A stretch of 6,188 nt of DNA from an uncultured Clostridia bacterium (GCA_937901805.1 CALDJI010000234.1:1-6188); one strand, 5' to 3'; positions 1-5,443 are shown, numbered from the stretch's first letter. Notes: generated from the letters alone by a model not told the origin. Translations and numbers: made by a program.

Positions 1-2
1 CC

Positions 3-707
3 TTCCCGGTCTACAAGACCCCGTTTATCTTTGCGAACTTCAACGGCACCGCAGGGGACGTCGAGGTCGTCACCCATGAAGCAGGACACGCCTTTGCCGG
101 GTATACAGCCCGCAATATCCTCCCGCTGGAAAACCAGAACCCGACGCTCGAATCCTGCGAAATCCACTCCATGTCCATGGAATTTTTCGCAGAGCAGTGG
201 TCGCACTATTTCTTCGGGGACGACGCGGAGAAATTTAAGTACAGCCACCTTGCAAGCGCCCTGTTCTTCATCCCGTACGGCACCATCGTCGACTACTTCC
301 AGCATATCATCTACGAGCACCCGGAATATACCCCTGCTCAGCGTCATGAAGTCTGGGCAAAATTAGAAAGTGATTTCCGTCCCTGGCTGAAGCTGGAGGG
401 GACTCCTTTCTATGAGGGCGGCAAGGGATGGCAGGCAAAGATGCACATCTATGAACGCCCGTTCTATTACATCGACTACTGTCTGGCGCAGACCGTCGCG
501 CTTCAATTCTGGGCGCTCATTCAAAAAGACCGCTCGGATGCATGGAACCGCTATCTCGCCCTGGTCAAAGAGGCGGGAACCAAAACCTTCAACGGACTGG
601 TAGAAACCGCAGGACTCGACACCCCGTTCGGAGAGGACGCCCTGAAGACCATTGCAGAGGCAGGCCAGAAGTTTCTTGACAACTTTGATACAACAGCACT
701 CAAATAG
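3..707 (+). CDS. M3 family oligoendopeptidase, C-terminal part (5' end outside window)
   Basis: Cytoplasmic zinc metallopeptidase that cleaves short peptides. The fragment reads in frame from base 3 to the TAG at 705-707, giving 234 residues; members usually have about 560, so the N-terminal half lies upstream. The zinc site is visible: HEAGH (fragment residues 25-29, bases 75-89) matches HExxH, and the Glu in the CEIHSMSMEFF segment (residue 53, bases 159-161) is placed as the third ligand, 24 residues after the second His. HIYERPFYYIDY (from residue 148) matches the conserved His/Tyr motif near the active site of M3 enzymes. No signal peptide can be judged because the N-terminus is missing. 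The wording of the motifs fits the non-PepF M3 group (TIGR02289-like) better than classical PepF, but that subgroup is inferred from memory. The frame is intact throughout, and a terminator follows the stop by 16 bases. Confidence 0.93.
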   Translation, partial: FPVYKTPFIFANFNGTAGDVEVVTHEAGHAFAGYTARNILPLENQNPTLESCEIHSMSMEFFAEQWSHYFFGDDAEKFKYSHLASALFFIPYGTIVDYFQHIIYEHPEYTPAQRHEVWAKLESDFRPWLKLEGTPFYEGGKGWQAKMHIYERPFYYIDYCLAQTVALQFWALIQKDRSDAWNRYLALVKEAGTKTFNGLVETAGLDTPFGEDALKTIAEAGQKFLDNFDTTALK

Positions 708-723
708 TTTTTCATTTATTTCG

Positions 724-749
724 GCCCGGGTACTCCTGCCCGGGCTTTT
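724..749 (+). terminator. Intrinsic terminator of the M3 peptidase gene
   Basis: A perfect 7-bp G/C stem (GCCCGGG at 724-730, CCCGGGC at 739-745) with an 8-base loop is followed by TTTT (746-749). It begins 16 bases after the peptidase stop. A second small hairpin (TTTTCC 746-751 with GGAAAA 756-761) follows and overlaps the T run. Confidence 0.85.
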
Positions 750-892
750 CCTATGGGAAAATACACAAAGTTTGATTGTAAAATTGGAACTTGAAAGCTT
801 TTTCCCAAAATAAAATCAGATTTCATTGCAGAATGCACATCCATATAGACTGGTTTTACAAAATCCCGATAAAATCTTGCCCTTTCTGCCGA

Positions 893-921
893 TTGTCAGA
901 TTTCTGCCCAGACAGTATGAT
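893..921 (+). promoter_or_regulatory. Sigma-A-type promoter of the first isomerase gene
   Basis: TTGTCA (893-898) and TATGAT (916-921) are separated by exactly 17 bases, each hexamer differing from consensus at one position. Transcription would start near 928 and give a leader of about 66 bases. The leader can form a small bulged hairpin (942-949 with 959-967: TCCCC/GGGGA plus TGT/ACA) ahead of the ribosome binding site at 980-987. The rest of the 708-993 gap holds the terminator at 724-749 and AT-rich sequence in which I see no gene. Confidence 0.75.
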
Positions 922-979
922 AGAGTTATAGAAAAAAGATATCCCCTGTCTATCCCAAACATGGGGAGAATTTCATTTT

Positions 980-987
980 GGAGGAGG
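980..987 (+). promoter_or_regulatory. Strong ribosome binding site fixing the start at 994
   Basis: GGAGGAGG lies six bases before the ATG at 994. The reading frame is open further upstream, but this site and the typical family N-terminus (MKLGISSYS) settle the start at 994. Confidence 0.85.
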
Positions 988-993
988 AACCCT

Positions 994-1862
994 ATGAAAC
1001 TCGGTATCAGCAGCTATTCCCTGGTCCAGCATCTGCGGGACAAAACCATGACCATCTATGATGTGATGGATTGGGCAAAAGAACACGGATGCGACCATCT
1101 GGAACTCGTTCCCTTTGAACTTGATTTTCTGCTGGAAGACGGCAGCATCAATGAAGAACTTGTGATGGGGATCAAGAAAAAATCAGAGGAAATCGGACTT
1201 CCGCTTTCTACCTTTTCTCTCAATGCCTGCGTTATCCAGGATAAGGAAGAGGACAATGTGGCAGAAATTGCACGGATTAAAAAATACATCGATATTGCGC
1301 ATATGCTCGGCCTGAAAAGGATGCGCCACGATACCTGCACCGGGCAGCATCCCCATGGAATCAATACCCCGCACCAATTTGAAGTGGAATTCCCACGGCT
1401 GGTAAAAGCCGTTCAGGAATGCGCAGACTATGCCGCCCAATACGGAATGAATACTACGCTGGAAAACCACGGGCGGTTCGCCCGAATGTTAAAATGACCA
1501 TGGACGTCGGCAACTTCCGCTGCGTCAATGAGGAGAATGTCGTGTCTGTTGCTAAGTGCGTCAAATACGCGGATATGATCCACTTGAAGGATTTTTATAT
1601 CCGCGATCCGCAGAAAGTCCCGAATTTTGACGAGGGCAGCGCTGGCAACCGCCAGGGTAATTTCTTTGTTACCGCTTACGGGGAAATCCTGCGCGGCGCC
1701 ATCTTGGGGCATGGAGATCTGGATATCTGGAAAATCCTCAAAACCATCAAGGATTCCGGTTATGACGGACATATCTCCATCGAATTCGAGGGCATGGAGG
1801 AATGTTGTCATGCAACCGATTTGTGCCTGAAAACAGCTCGGTATATCTGGGACAGGGTATAA
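994..1862 (+). pseudogene. Sugar phosphate isomerase/epimerase (xylose-isomerase-like TIM barrel), disrupted by internal deletion and frameshift
   Basis: The first part (994-1497, 167 residues) starts MKLGISSYSL and ends at a TGA shortly after LENHGRF. The second part is in the -1 frame and resumes with RPNVKMTMDVGNF (from 1479), running to the TAA at 1860-1862. Together they cover the family end to end: Glu157 (LENHG), Asp in MDVGNF (bases 1503-1505), His in MIHLKDF (1581-1583) and Glu in IEFEGMEE (1782-1784) are the usual metal ligands. As I recall the family, about 15 residues (a helix like DRVxxLxxAV) belong between the two parts, so roughly 46 bases appear lost, which also explains the frame change. 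An intact protein would have about 300 residues. Substrate unknown. The ATG at 1494 overlaps the TGA at 1495 (ATGA), so reinitiation of the second half is conceivable. Monocistronic: own promoter and terminator. Confidence 0.82.
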
Positions 1863-1878
1863 AAGATTACAGGCATCC

Positions 1879-1911
1879 ATCCCGGCACAGTACTTGTGCC
1901 GGGATTTTTTT
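1879..1911 (+). terminator. Strong intrinsic terminator after the isomerase gene
   Basis: A perfect 11-bp stem (ATCCCGGCACA at 1879-1889 pairing with 1895-1905) with the five-base loop GTACT is followed by a run of seven T's (1905-1911). It starts 16 bases after the stop codon. Its presence shows that the disrupted gene still keeps a complete transcription unit. Confidence 0.93.
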
Positions 1912-1918
1912 GCCGGGC

Positions 1919-1947
1919 TTGCCCGTAAAAACTCCCTATGCTATACT
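1919..1947 (+). promoter_or_regulatory. Extended -10 promoter of the DUF1461 membrane protein gene
   Basis: TTGCCC (1919-1924) and TATACT (1942-1947) are 17 bases apart, with TG at 1939-1940 forming an extended -10. The -35 box lies inside a short inverted repeat (CGGGC 1914-1918, GCCCG 1921-1925) directly after the upstream terminator. Expected transcription start is near 1954. Confidence 0.65.
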
Positions 1948-1991
1948 GGACATAGTTTTACAAGTAAAGTATTAGGAAAAACATCTTTTTC

Positions 1992-2657
1992 TTGGGAGCT
2001 ATACTGTATGAAAAAAACATTTTTTCCGGTATCCTTTTAGGTGTGTTTTGCCTGGTGTGGGTATGCGCCGCGGCGCTGGCCATTCTGCATGCGACGGACT
2101 TCCTATACCGGTTTGACATCCGTTTTTTAGATATCCCATCCCAGACCGGGCTGGGCGAAGACGTACTCCTGCGAAATTATCACGCCATCCTCCAATATCT
2201 GATTCCTTTTACTTCTACAGCTTTTTTTCTGCCGGATTTCCCATTTTCCGAACAGGGGGCTTTCCATTTTCAGGAATGCAAAACCCTGTTTACCGGCGTC
2301 TATCTTCTGGGAATCATCTGCCTGATCCTCACGGTACTGCTCCTCTGGTATTTCAAAAGGAAAGAAAAACTCTCCGCCGCCACCCTTTTTTCTGCGGCGG
2401 GCACGGCGGTATTTCTGCCTCTGCTCCTGCTGGGCGCTATCGCTGTCAATGCGAAAAAGAGCTTCACTCTGTTCCATAAAATCTTTTTCCGCAACGATTA
2501 CTGGATTTTCGACATCCATACCGATCCGGTAATCCAGATCCTACCCATGGATTTTTTCCTGCACTGCGGTATTTTTATCGGCCTATGCTGGATTGTCTGC
2601 TCAGCAGTCCTGTTTTCACTGGGAATGCGGCAAAGAAAGCAACAGGCTGTATCGTAA
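1992..2657 (+). CDS. DUF1461 / TIGR01906 family integral membrane protein; start region out of frame with the likely native ATG
   Basis: Integral membrane protein of unknown function, 221 residues from a TTG at 1992. Hydrophobic segments lie near residues 11-32, 100-121, 129-152 and 187-210. The loop between the first two contains DxxxRNYHAILQYL. The C-terminal signature LFHKIFFRNDYWIFDxxTDPVIQILPxDFF (residues 160-189) is what identifies DUF1461. The start is a problem. TTG 1992 has no well-placed ribosome binding site (AGGA at 1974-1977 is 14 bases away), and no in-frame ATG occurs near the N-terminus. By contrast GGGAG (1994-1998) is nine bases from an ATG at 2008 that begins MKKTFF but stops at 2038-2040. 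One extra A in the seven-A run (2011-2017), or a -1 slip there, would give MKKNIFSGILLG and restore the full protein. The gene may therefore be frameshifted, slippage-dependent or misread. It has its own promoter. Confidence 0.8.
   Translation: MGAILYEKNIFSGILLGVFCLVWVCAAALAILHATDFLYRFDIRFLDIPSQTGLGEDVLLRNYHAILQYLIPFTSTAFFLPDFPFSEQGAFHFQECKTLFTGVYLLGIICLILTVLLLWYFKRKEKLSAATLFSAAGTAVFLPLLLLGAIAVNAKKSFTLFHKIFFRNDYWIFDIHTDPVIQILPMDFFLHCGIFIGLCWIVCSAVLFSLGMRQRKQQAVS
1994..1998 (+). promoter_or_regulatory. Ribosome binding site for the out-of-frame ATG at 2008
   Basis: GGGAG lies nine bases before ATG 2008. It falls inside the coding sequence if the TTG at 1992 were used, which argues that 2008 is the native start and that the frame changes within the A run just downstream. 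Confidence 0.6.
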
Positions 2658-2675
2658 ACAGTAGGGGATGCTCCC

Positions 2676-2681
2676 TATAAT
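2676..2681 (+). promoter_or_regulatory. Probable -10 box of the aldo/keto reductase gene
   Basis: TATAAT at 2676-2681 is a perfect -10 hexamer 19 bases after the DUF1461 stop. The -35 position (about 2653-2658, CGTAAA) is poor, so an activator may be needed. A start of transcription near 2688 would leave a leader of about 23 bases before position 2711, matching the implied translation start there. A small hairpin (TAGGG 2662-2666 with CCCTA 2673-2677) overlaps it. Confidence 0.5.
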
Positions 2682-2701
2682 TACAGCATAAATATAAAAA
2701 C

Positions 2702-2706
2702 GGAGG
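2702..2706 (+). promoter_or_regulatory. Orphaned ribosome binding site upstream of the aldo/keto reductase
   Basis: GGAGG at 2702-2706 is a strong site, but the nearest in-frame ATG is at 2747, 40 bases away. At the right distance (2711) the frame reads ACA AAG GAA AAA TTT CGT, that is T-K-E-K-F-R-L-G-R, which looks like an aldo/keto reductase N-terminus lacking its start codon. Confidence 0.65.
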
Positions 2707-2746
2707 AAACACAAAGGAAAAATTTCGTCTTGGGCGCACGGAACTG

Positions 2747-3751
2747 ATGGTTTCCCGCAGTGGATTCGGCGCGTTGCCAATCCAGAGAATCCCGGTGGAA
2801 GAATCCGACATCTTACTGCGCAAAGCCTACGACAACGGTATCAATTTCTTTGACACCGCACACGCCTATACGGACAGTGAGCAAAAAATCGGCCATGCCT
2901 TGAGCGATGTGAGAAACCACATTGTCCTTGCCACCAAATTTGACGCCAAAACGGTAAAAGGCTTTTGGGAACAATTGGAAAACAGCCTGAAAATGCTCAA
3001 AACCGATTACATTGATATCTATCAGGTACACAATCCCTCAATCCTCTCCGATCCAAACGACGACAGCGGATTATATGCAGCCATGTGTGAAGCCAAGAAA
3101 AAGGGGTACATCCGTTTCCTTGGGGTGACCAACCACAGTTTTGCGCTTGCCACCAAAGCCGCCCTGTCCGGCTGCTACGATACGATCCAGTTTCCGCTCA
3201 GTTCCCTCTCCTCCGAAGAGGATCTGAAAATTATCGACGTCTGCAAACAGCAGGATCTGGGCGTCATTGCAATGAAAGCGATTTCCGGCGGACTGATTAC
3301 CGACGTCTCCACGACCTTTGCTTTCCTGCGCCAATATGACAACGTGATCCCCATCTGGGGAATCCAGCGCGAAAGAGAACTCAACGAATTTTTGGCACTG
3401 GAGAAAAATCCGCCTGTCCTGGATGACGCCATGTGGGAAAAAATCCAGCGCGACCGCAGGGAGCTCTCCGGCAATTTCTGCCGTGGATGCGGCTACTGCC
3501 TCCCCTGTCCCGCCGGGATTGAAATCCCGACGGCCGCGCGAATGTCCCTGCTGCTGCGCCGTTCCCCTTACGGCCCCCATATTTCCAAAGAGGGACAGGA
3601 AAAAATGAACCGGATTGAAAACTGCATCTGCTGCGGCGCCTGCAAGAGCCGCTGCCCCTATCATCTGGACACGCCGAATCTGCTCAAATACATGCTCAAA
3701 GACTACCGGGAATTCTGCGCCGCTCATGCAGATGAAATCAAAGAATCCTGA
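2747..3751 (+). CDS. Aldo/keto reductase with C-terminal double [4Fe-4S] ferredoxin-like domain
   Basis: Predicted cytoplasmic oxidoreductase (COG1453-like): an NAD(P)H-dependent aldo/keto reductase TIM barrel joined to an iron-sulfur tail; substrate unknown. From ATG 2747 it has 334 residues. The catalytic tetrad is visible as Asp36 (FFDTAHAY), Tyr41, Lys64 (LATKFD) and His95 (DIYQVHNPS). The tail has CRGCGYCLPCP (Cys245, 248, 251, 254) and CICCGACKSRCP (Cys293, 296, 299, 303), two cluster motifs with Pro after the last Cys. ATG 2747 is the first possible start codon in frame but has almost no ribosome binding site. The frame is open back to 2681, and the residues before it (KEKFRLGRTEL) are the normal family N-terminal strand, so the listed start probably truncates the protein by about 12 residues, or the true start codon has been lost. 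It ends at a bidirectional terminator and has its own -10 box. Confidence 0.9.
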   Translation: MVSRSGFGALPIQRIPVEESDILLRKAYDNGINFFDTAHAYTDSEQKIGHALSDVRNHIVLATKFDAKTVKGFWEQLENSLKMLKTDYIDIYQVHNPSILSDPNDDSGLYAAMCEAKKKGYIRFLGVTNHSFALATKAALSGCYDTIQFPLSSLSSEEDLKIIDVCKQQDLGVIAMKAISGGLITDVSTTFAFLRQYDNVIPIWGIQRERELNEFLALEKNPPVLDDAMWEKIQRDRRELSGNFCRGCGYCLPCPAGIEIPTAARMSLLLRRSPYGPHISKEGQEKMNRIENCICCGACKSRCPYHLDTPNLLKYMLKDYREFCAAHADEIKES

Positions 3752-3754
3752 TTT

Positions 3755-3795
3755 AAAAAATCCCCTGACAGATGGAACTTGTCAGGGGATTTTTT
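3755..3795. terminator. Bidirectional intrinsic terminator between convergent genes
   Basis: A perfect 16-bp stem (3755-3770 pairing with 3780-3795) has a nine-base loop. Its G/C core is TCCCCTGAC/GTCAGGGGA, flanked by six A's on the left and six T's on the right, so it works in both directions. It begins three bases after the aldo/keto reductase stop and its right end overlaps the stop codon of the convergent AraC gene (3794-3796). Confidence 0.95.
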
Positions 3796-4675
3796 AGTTC
3801 ATTTTCTTTTTCACCGGGACATAGATATCCATAGTGCTGTCCGGGCGGAAATGGCAGCGCTCATCATAGAACTCAAAATCCATCTTGCCCTCGTCGTACT
3901 CATAGCCGCTGGAAGGAAACCACTCCTCAAAGATATATTTCCACAGGTTTTTAATTGCAGGGGTGAATTTGGAATCATACGTATCCGTATTTCGCAGATC
4001 CACTGGCTCGGTGGTAAATACCGCATAGTCCGCGGCCGGTACTTCCACCCGAATCATATCCGACGTTACCTTGCGGAAGTCCTCCACCGCCACGCCCAGA
4101 AGATAAGAAACCTTTCCGCTCTCTGAACGGACGCAAAGCCCATATTCCCCATGCTTTGGAGGGGAAAGCTGTTCATACATTTTGCTTTCTAGATTTTCTC
4201 CATTGTAGTTCTCCCAGTATGCGGCAATGTCCCGTATGTACCCGTTCTCCAGCTGAGTTTGAATCCCATATCCGGCAATCCGGAAAGCCGGCAGCTGTTT
4301 CATTTTCGGCATCATCTGCATTCCTCCTAATGGCATCTGTACACCCTTCCATCCAGCCATACGCGCGACATAGACGCTGGGGGCATACCCAAATTCTTTC
4401 CGAAAGGCTTTGGTAAAGCCGCTTGCTGTCTCAAAACCATAATCCAGTGCAGTTTCCAGGATTTTTCTCCCTTCCAGCAATTCCATGCGCGCCAAGGATA
4501 ATCTGCGGCCGCGCACATAATCCATCACGGATATTCCGCGCTGCTTTGCAAATAACCGGCTGAAATGATAAAGGGAATATCCTGCCTGCTGTGCAATCCG
4601 CCGTGCTGTTAAAGGTTCCCGGATATGTTTCTCAATATAATCTACACAGTTTTCAATGGTTTTGCTATAGTTCAT
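3794..4675 (-). CDS. AraC family transcriptional regulator with C-terminal GyrI-like effector-binding domain
   Basis: DNA-binding regulator of 293 residues, of the Rob/multidrug-response type. The N-terminal AraC domain (about residues 5-105) has two helix-turn-helix units, near 24-43 (ARRIAQQAGYSLYHFSRLF) and 72-93 (ILETALDYGFETASGFTKAF), followed by the usual FGYAPSVYV. After a Met-rich linker (112-125) comes a GyrI-like domain (about 126-289) ending DFEFYDERC...MDIYVPVKKK. Domains of this type bind hydrophobic or cationic small molecules, so the protein probably senses a compound. The ATG at 4675-4673 is preceded by AGAAGGG (4689-4683 on the minus strand) at seven bases. The stop overlaps the shared terminator. 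I saw no clear promoter in the 110 bases upstream. Its targets cannot be told; the convergent reductase and the upstream GntR gene are its only close neighbours. Confidence 0.93.
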   Translation of the reverse strand: MNYSKTIENCVDYIEKHIREPLTARRIAQQAGYSLYHFSRLFAKQRGISVMDYVRGRRLSLARMELLEGRKILETALDYGFETASGFTKAFRKEFGYAPSVYVARMAGWKGVQMPLGGMQMMPKMKQLPAFRIAGYGIQTQLENGYIRDIAAYWENYNGENLESKMYEQLSPPKHGEYGLCVRSESGKVSYLLGVAVEDFRKVTSDMIRVEVPAADYAVFTTEPVDLRNTDTYDSKFTPAIKNLWKYIFEEWFPSSGYEYDEGKMDFEFYDERCHFRPDSTMDIYVPVKKKMN

Positions 4676-4762
4676 CGTCTTTCCCTTCTTTCGACAACAC
4701 TATCGTAACGCAAATACCGCTGTTTTTCTGTTCCTGATTTGCTCTGTTGGCAGATAGAGCAG

Positions 4763-4783
4763 AAAAGCAGGCAAAAAGCCCGC
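4763..4783 (-). terminator. Intrinsic terminator of the GntR gene
   Basis: Read on the minus strand, GCGGGC (4783-4778) pairs with GCCTGC (4772-4767) through one G-U pair. The loop is TTTTT, and TTTT (4766-4763) follows. It lies just after the GntR stop and before the AraC gene, so the two regulators are probably transcribed separately, with some read-through possible since the stem is short. A further weak hairpin (GCTCT 4741-4745, AGAGC 4756-4760) follows. Confidence 0.65.
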
Positions 4784-4786
4784 TTT

Positions 4787-5158
4787 TTACGTTGTTTCCT
4801 GATAAATTCTTTGTACCACGGAAAATGCCGTCTCACAGTCTACCCCGCTGCGCTTTAAACGCATCGCCGCTTTTTCAAAAAAAGAAAGGGCGCTTTCCCG
4901 CTGCGCTTTTCCTGCAAGCGTGCTGTCAGCGACAAAATTCCCCTTTCCCGCCTGCGAATAGATGATTCCGCCTCGCTCCAAGGAGGAATAAACCCTTTGA
5001 ACCGTATTGGGGTTGATTTGCAGCTGCCTGGCAAGCCCCCTGACAGAGGGGAGTTTTTCCTGTGGTTTTAGGTGTCCTTTCTCCACAAGGGAGCGGATAC
5101 ACTGCTCCAGCTGTTCATAAATGGGCTGTTTGCTGTTGTGGTCAATGGATATCAGCAT
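4787..5158 (-). CDS. GntR family transcriptional regulator, YtrA subfamily
   Basis: Short DNA-binding repressor of 123 residues. The winged helix covers about residues 10-77, with the typical KLPSVRGLARQLQINPNTVQRVYSSLERGGII (35-66) and the wing GKGNFV (71-76). Only about 45 residues follow, too few for the FadR, HutC or MocR effector domains; this is the YtrA architecture, in which the tail serves for dimer formation. The ATG (5158-5156) is preceded by AAAGGAG (5173-5167) at eight bases. Such regulators usually head an operon with ABC transporter genes, but here none follows on the minus strand: a terminator and an AraC gene come next. The promoter carries an inverted repeat in its spacer, suggesting autorepression. 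A role in controlling the divergent isomerase gene is possible from position alone. Confidence 0.93.
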   Translation of the reverse strand: MLISIDHNSKQPIYEQLEQCIRSLVEKGHLKPQEKLPSVRGLARQLQINPNTVQRVYSSLERGGIIYSQAGKGNFVADSTLAGKAQRESALSFFEKAAMRLKRSGVDCETAFSVVQRIYQETT

Positions 5159-5166
5159 GTCCTACT

Positions 5167-5173
5167 CTCCTTT
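5167..5173 (-). promoter_or_regulatory. Ribosome binding site of the GntR gene
   Basis: AAAGGAG on the minus strand, eight bases before the ATG at 5158, confirms that start. Confidence 0.8.
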
Positions 5174-5192
5174 CCGTGCCCTGCTATTTTTC

Positions 5193-5221
5193 ATCATAGC
5201 ATGGGATTTTTTCCTATGCAA
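5193..5221 (-). promoter_or_regulatory. Promoter of the GntR gene with inverted repeat in the spacer
   Basis: On the minus strand TTGCAT (5221-5216) and TATGAT (5198-5193) are 17 bases apart, with TG before the -10 forming TGCTATGAT. The spacer holds the inverted repeat GCATGGGA (5199-5206) / TCCTATGC (5212-5219), seven of eight positions matching, around TTTTT. This is a natural place for a repressor operator. Confidence 0.7.
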
Positions 5222-5332
5222 GAATTCTAGAAACCGCGTACTAAATTTCTGGTAGCAATGCCTTAATTTCACAGAGGAATTTCGTATAAATCCTTCAAAT
5301 TCTTGATTTTCACAAAATTGGGTACAGAAAAG

Positions 5333-5362
5333 GTGTTTTTTTTACACAGGTTATGCTATAAT
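5333..5362 (+). promoter_or_regulatory. Extended -10 promoter of the second isomerase-like gene
   Basis: TATAAT at 5357-5362 with TG at 5354-5355 gives a perfect extended -10 (TGCTATAAT). The -35 region is weak (GTGTTT at 5333-5338, spacing 18) and sits in a T-rich inverted repeat, GTGT (5333-5336) and ACAC (5344-5347). Expected start is near 5369, leaving a leader of about 75 bases. In the remaining part of the 5222-5332 gap I see only AT-rich sequence with a weak inverted repeat (GAATTT 5277-5282, AAATTC 5297-5302). Confidence 0.7.
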
Positions 5363-5363
5363 A

Positions 5364-5415
5364 GGGACAAGAATCCATACCGCTTCATTCTGGCGGTTTG
5401 TCCCTTTCTCAGGGA
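5364..5415 (+). repeat. Overlapping inverted repeats in the promoter/leader of the second isomerase-like gene
   Basis: GGGACAA (5364-5370) pairs with TTGTCCC (5398-5404), enclosing ACCGC (5379-5383) / GCGGT (5393-5397). The right arm is also part of a second hairpin, TCCCT (5401-5405) / AGGGA (5411-5415), so the two structures exclude each other. The first arm begins just two bases after the -10 box, so part of it is probably not transcribed and it may act as a DNA operator. Confidence 0.5.
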
Positions 5416-5443
5416 AATACATATTACTATGAGGTGAAATACA

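Noticed and set aside
792..805. Sequence similar to a catabolite-responsive element (TGAAAGCTTTTTCC)
   Set aside because: It fits most of the loose consensus but lacks the central CG that is essential, and it lies about 90 bases upstream of the promoter.
1489..1497. Programmed -1 ribosomal frameshift at GTTAAAATGA to join the two isomerase frames
   Set aside because: The heptamer is not a proper slippery site (first base G), and joining the frames here would still leave about 15 conserved residues missing, so a deletion explains the data better.
1428..1880. 150-codon open frame on the minus strand opposite the second half of the isomerase
   Set aside because: It lies fully antisense to a strand with clear family motifs, resembles no known protein, and reflects codon bias of the plus-strand gene.
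2647..2661. CTGT-N7-ACAG inverted repeat upstream of the reductase -10 box
   Set aside because: Four-base arms are expected by chance, and nothing else supports an operator.
3071..3727. 218-codon minus-strand open frame opposite the aldo/keto reductase
   Set aside because: The plus strand encodes the catalytic tetrad and eight cluster cysteines; the antisense frame is low-complexity and lacks a ribosome binding site.
3779..4126. Plus-strand open frame starting in the bidirectional terminator
   Set aside because: It is antisense to the AraC/GyrI-like gene, begins within a terminator stem and has no family resemblance.
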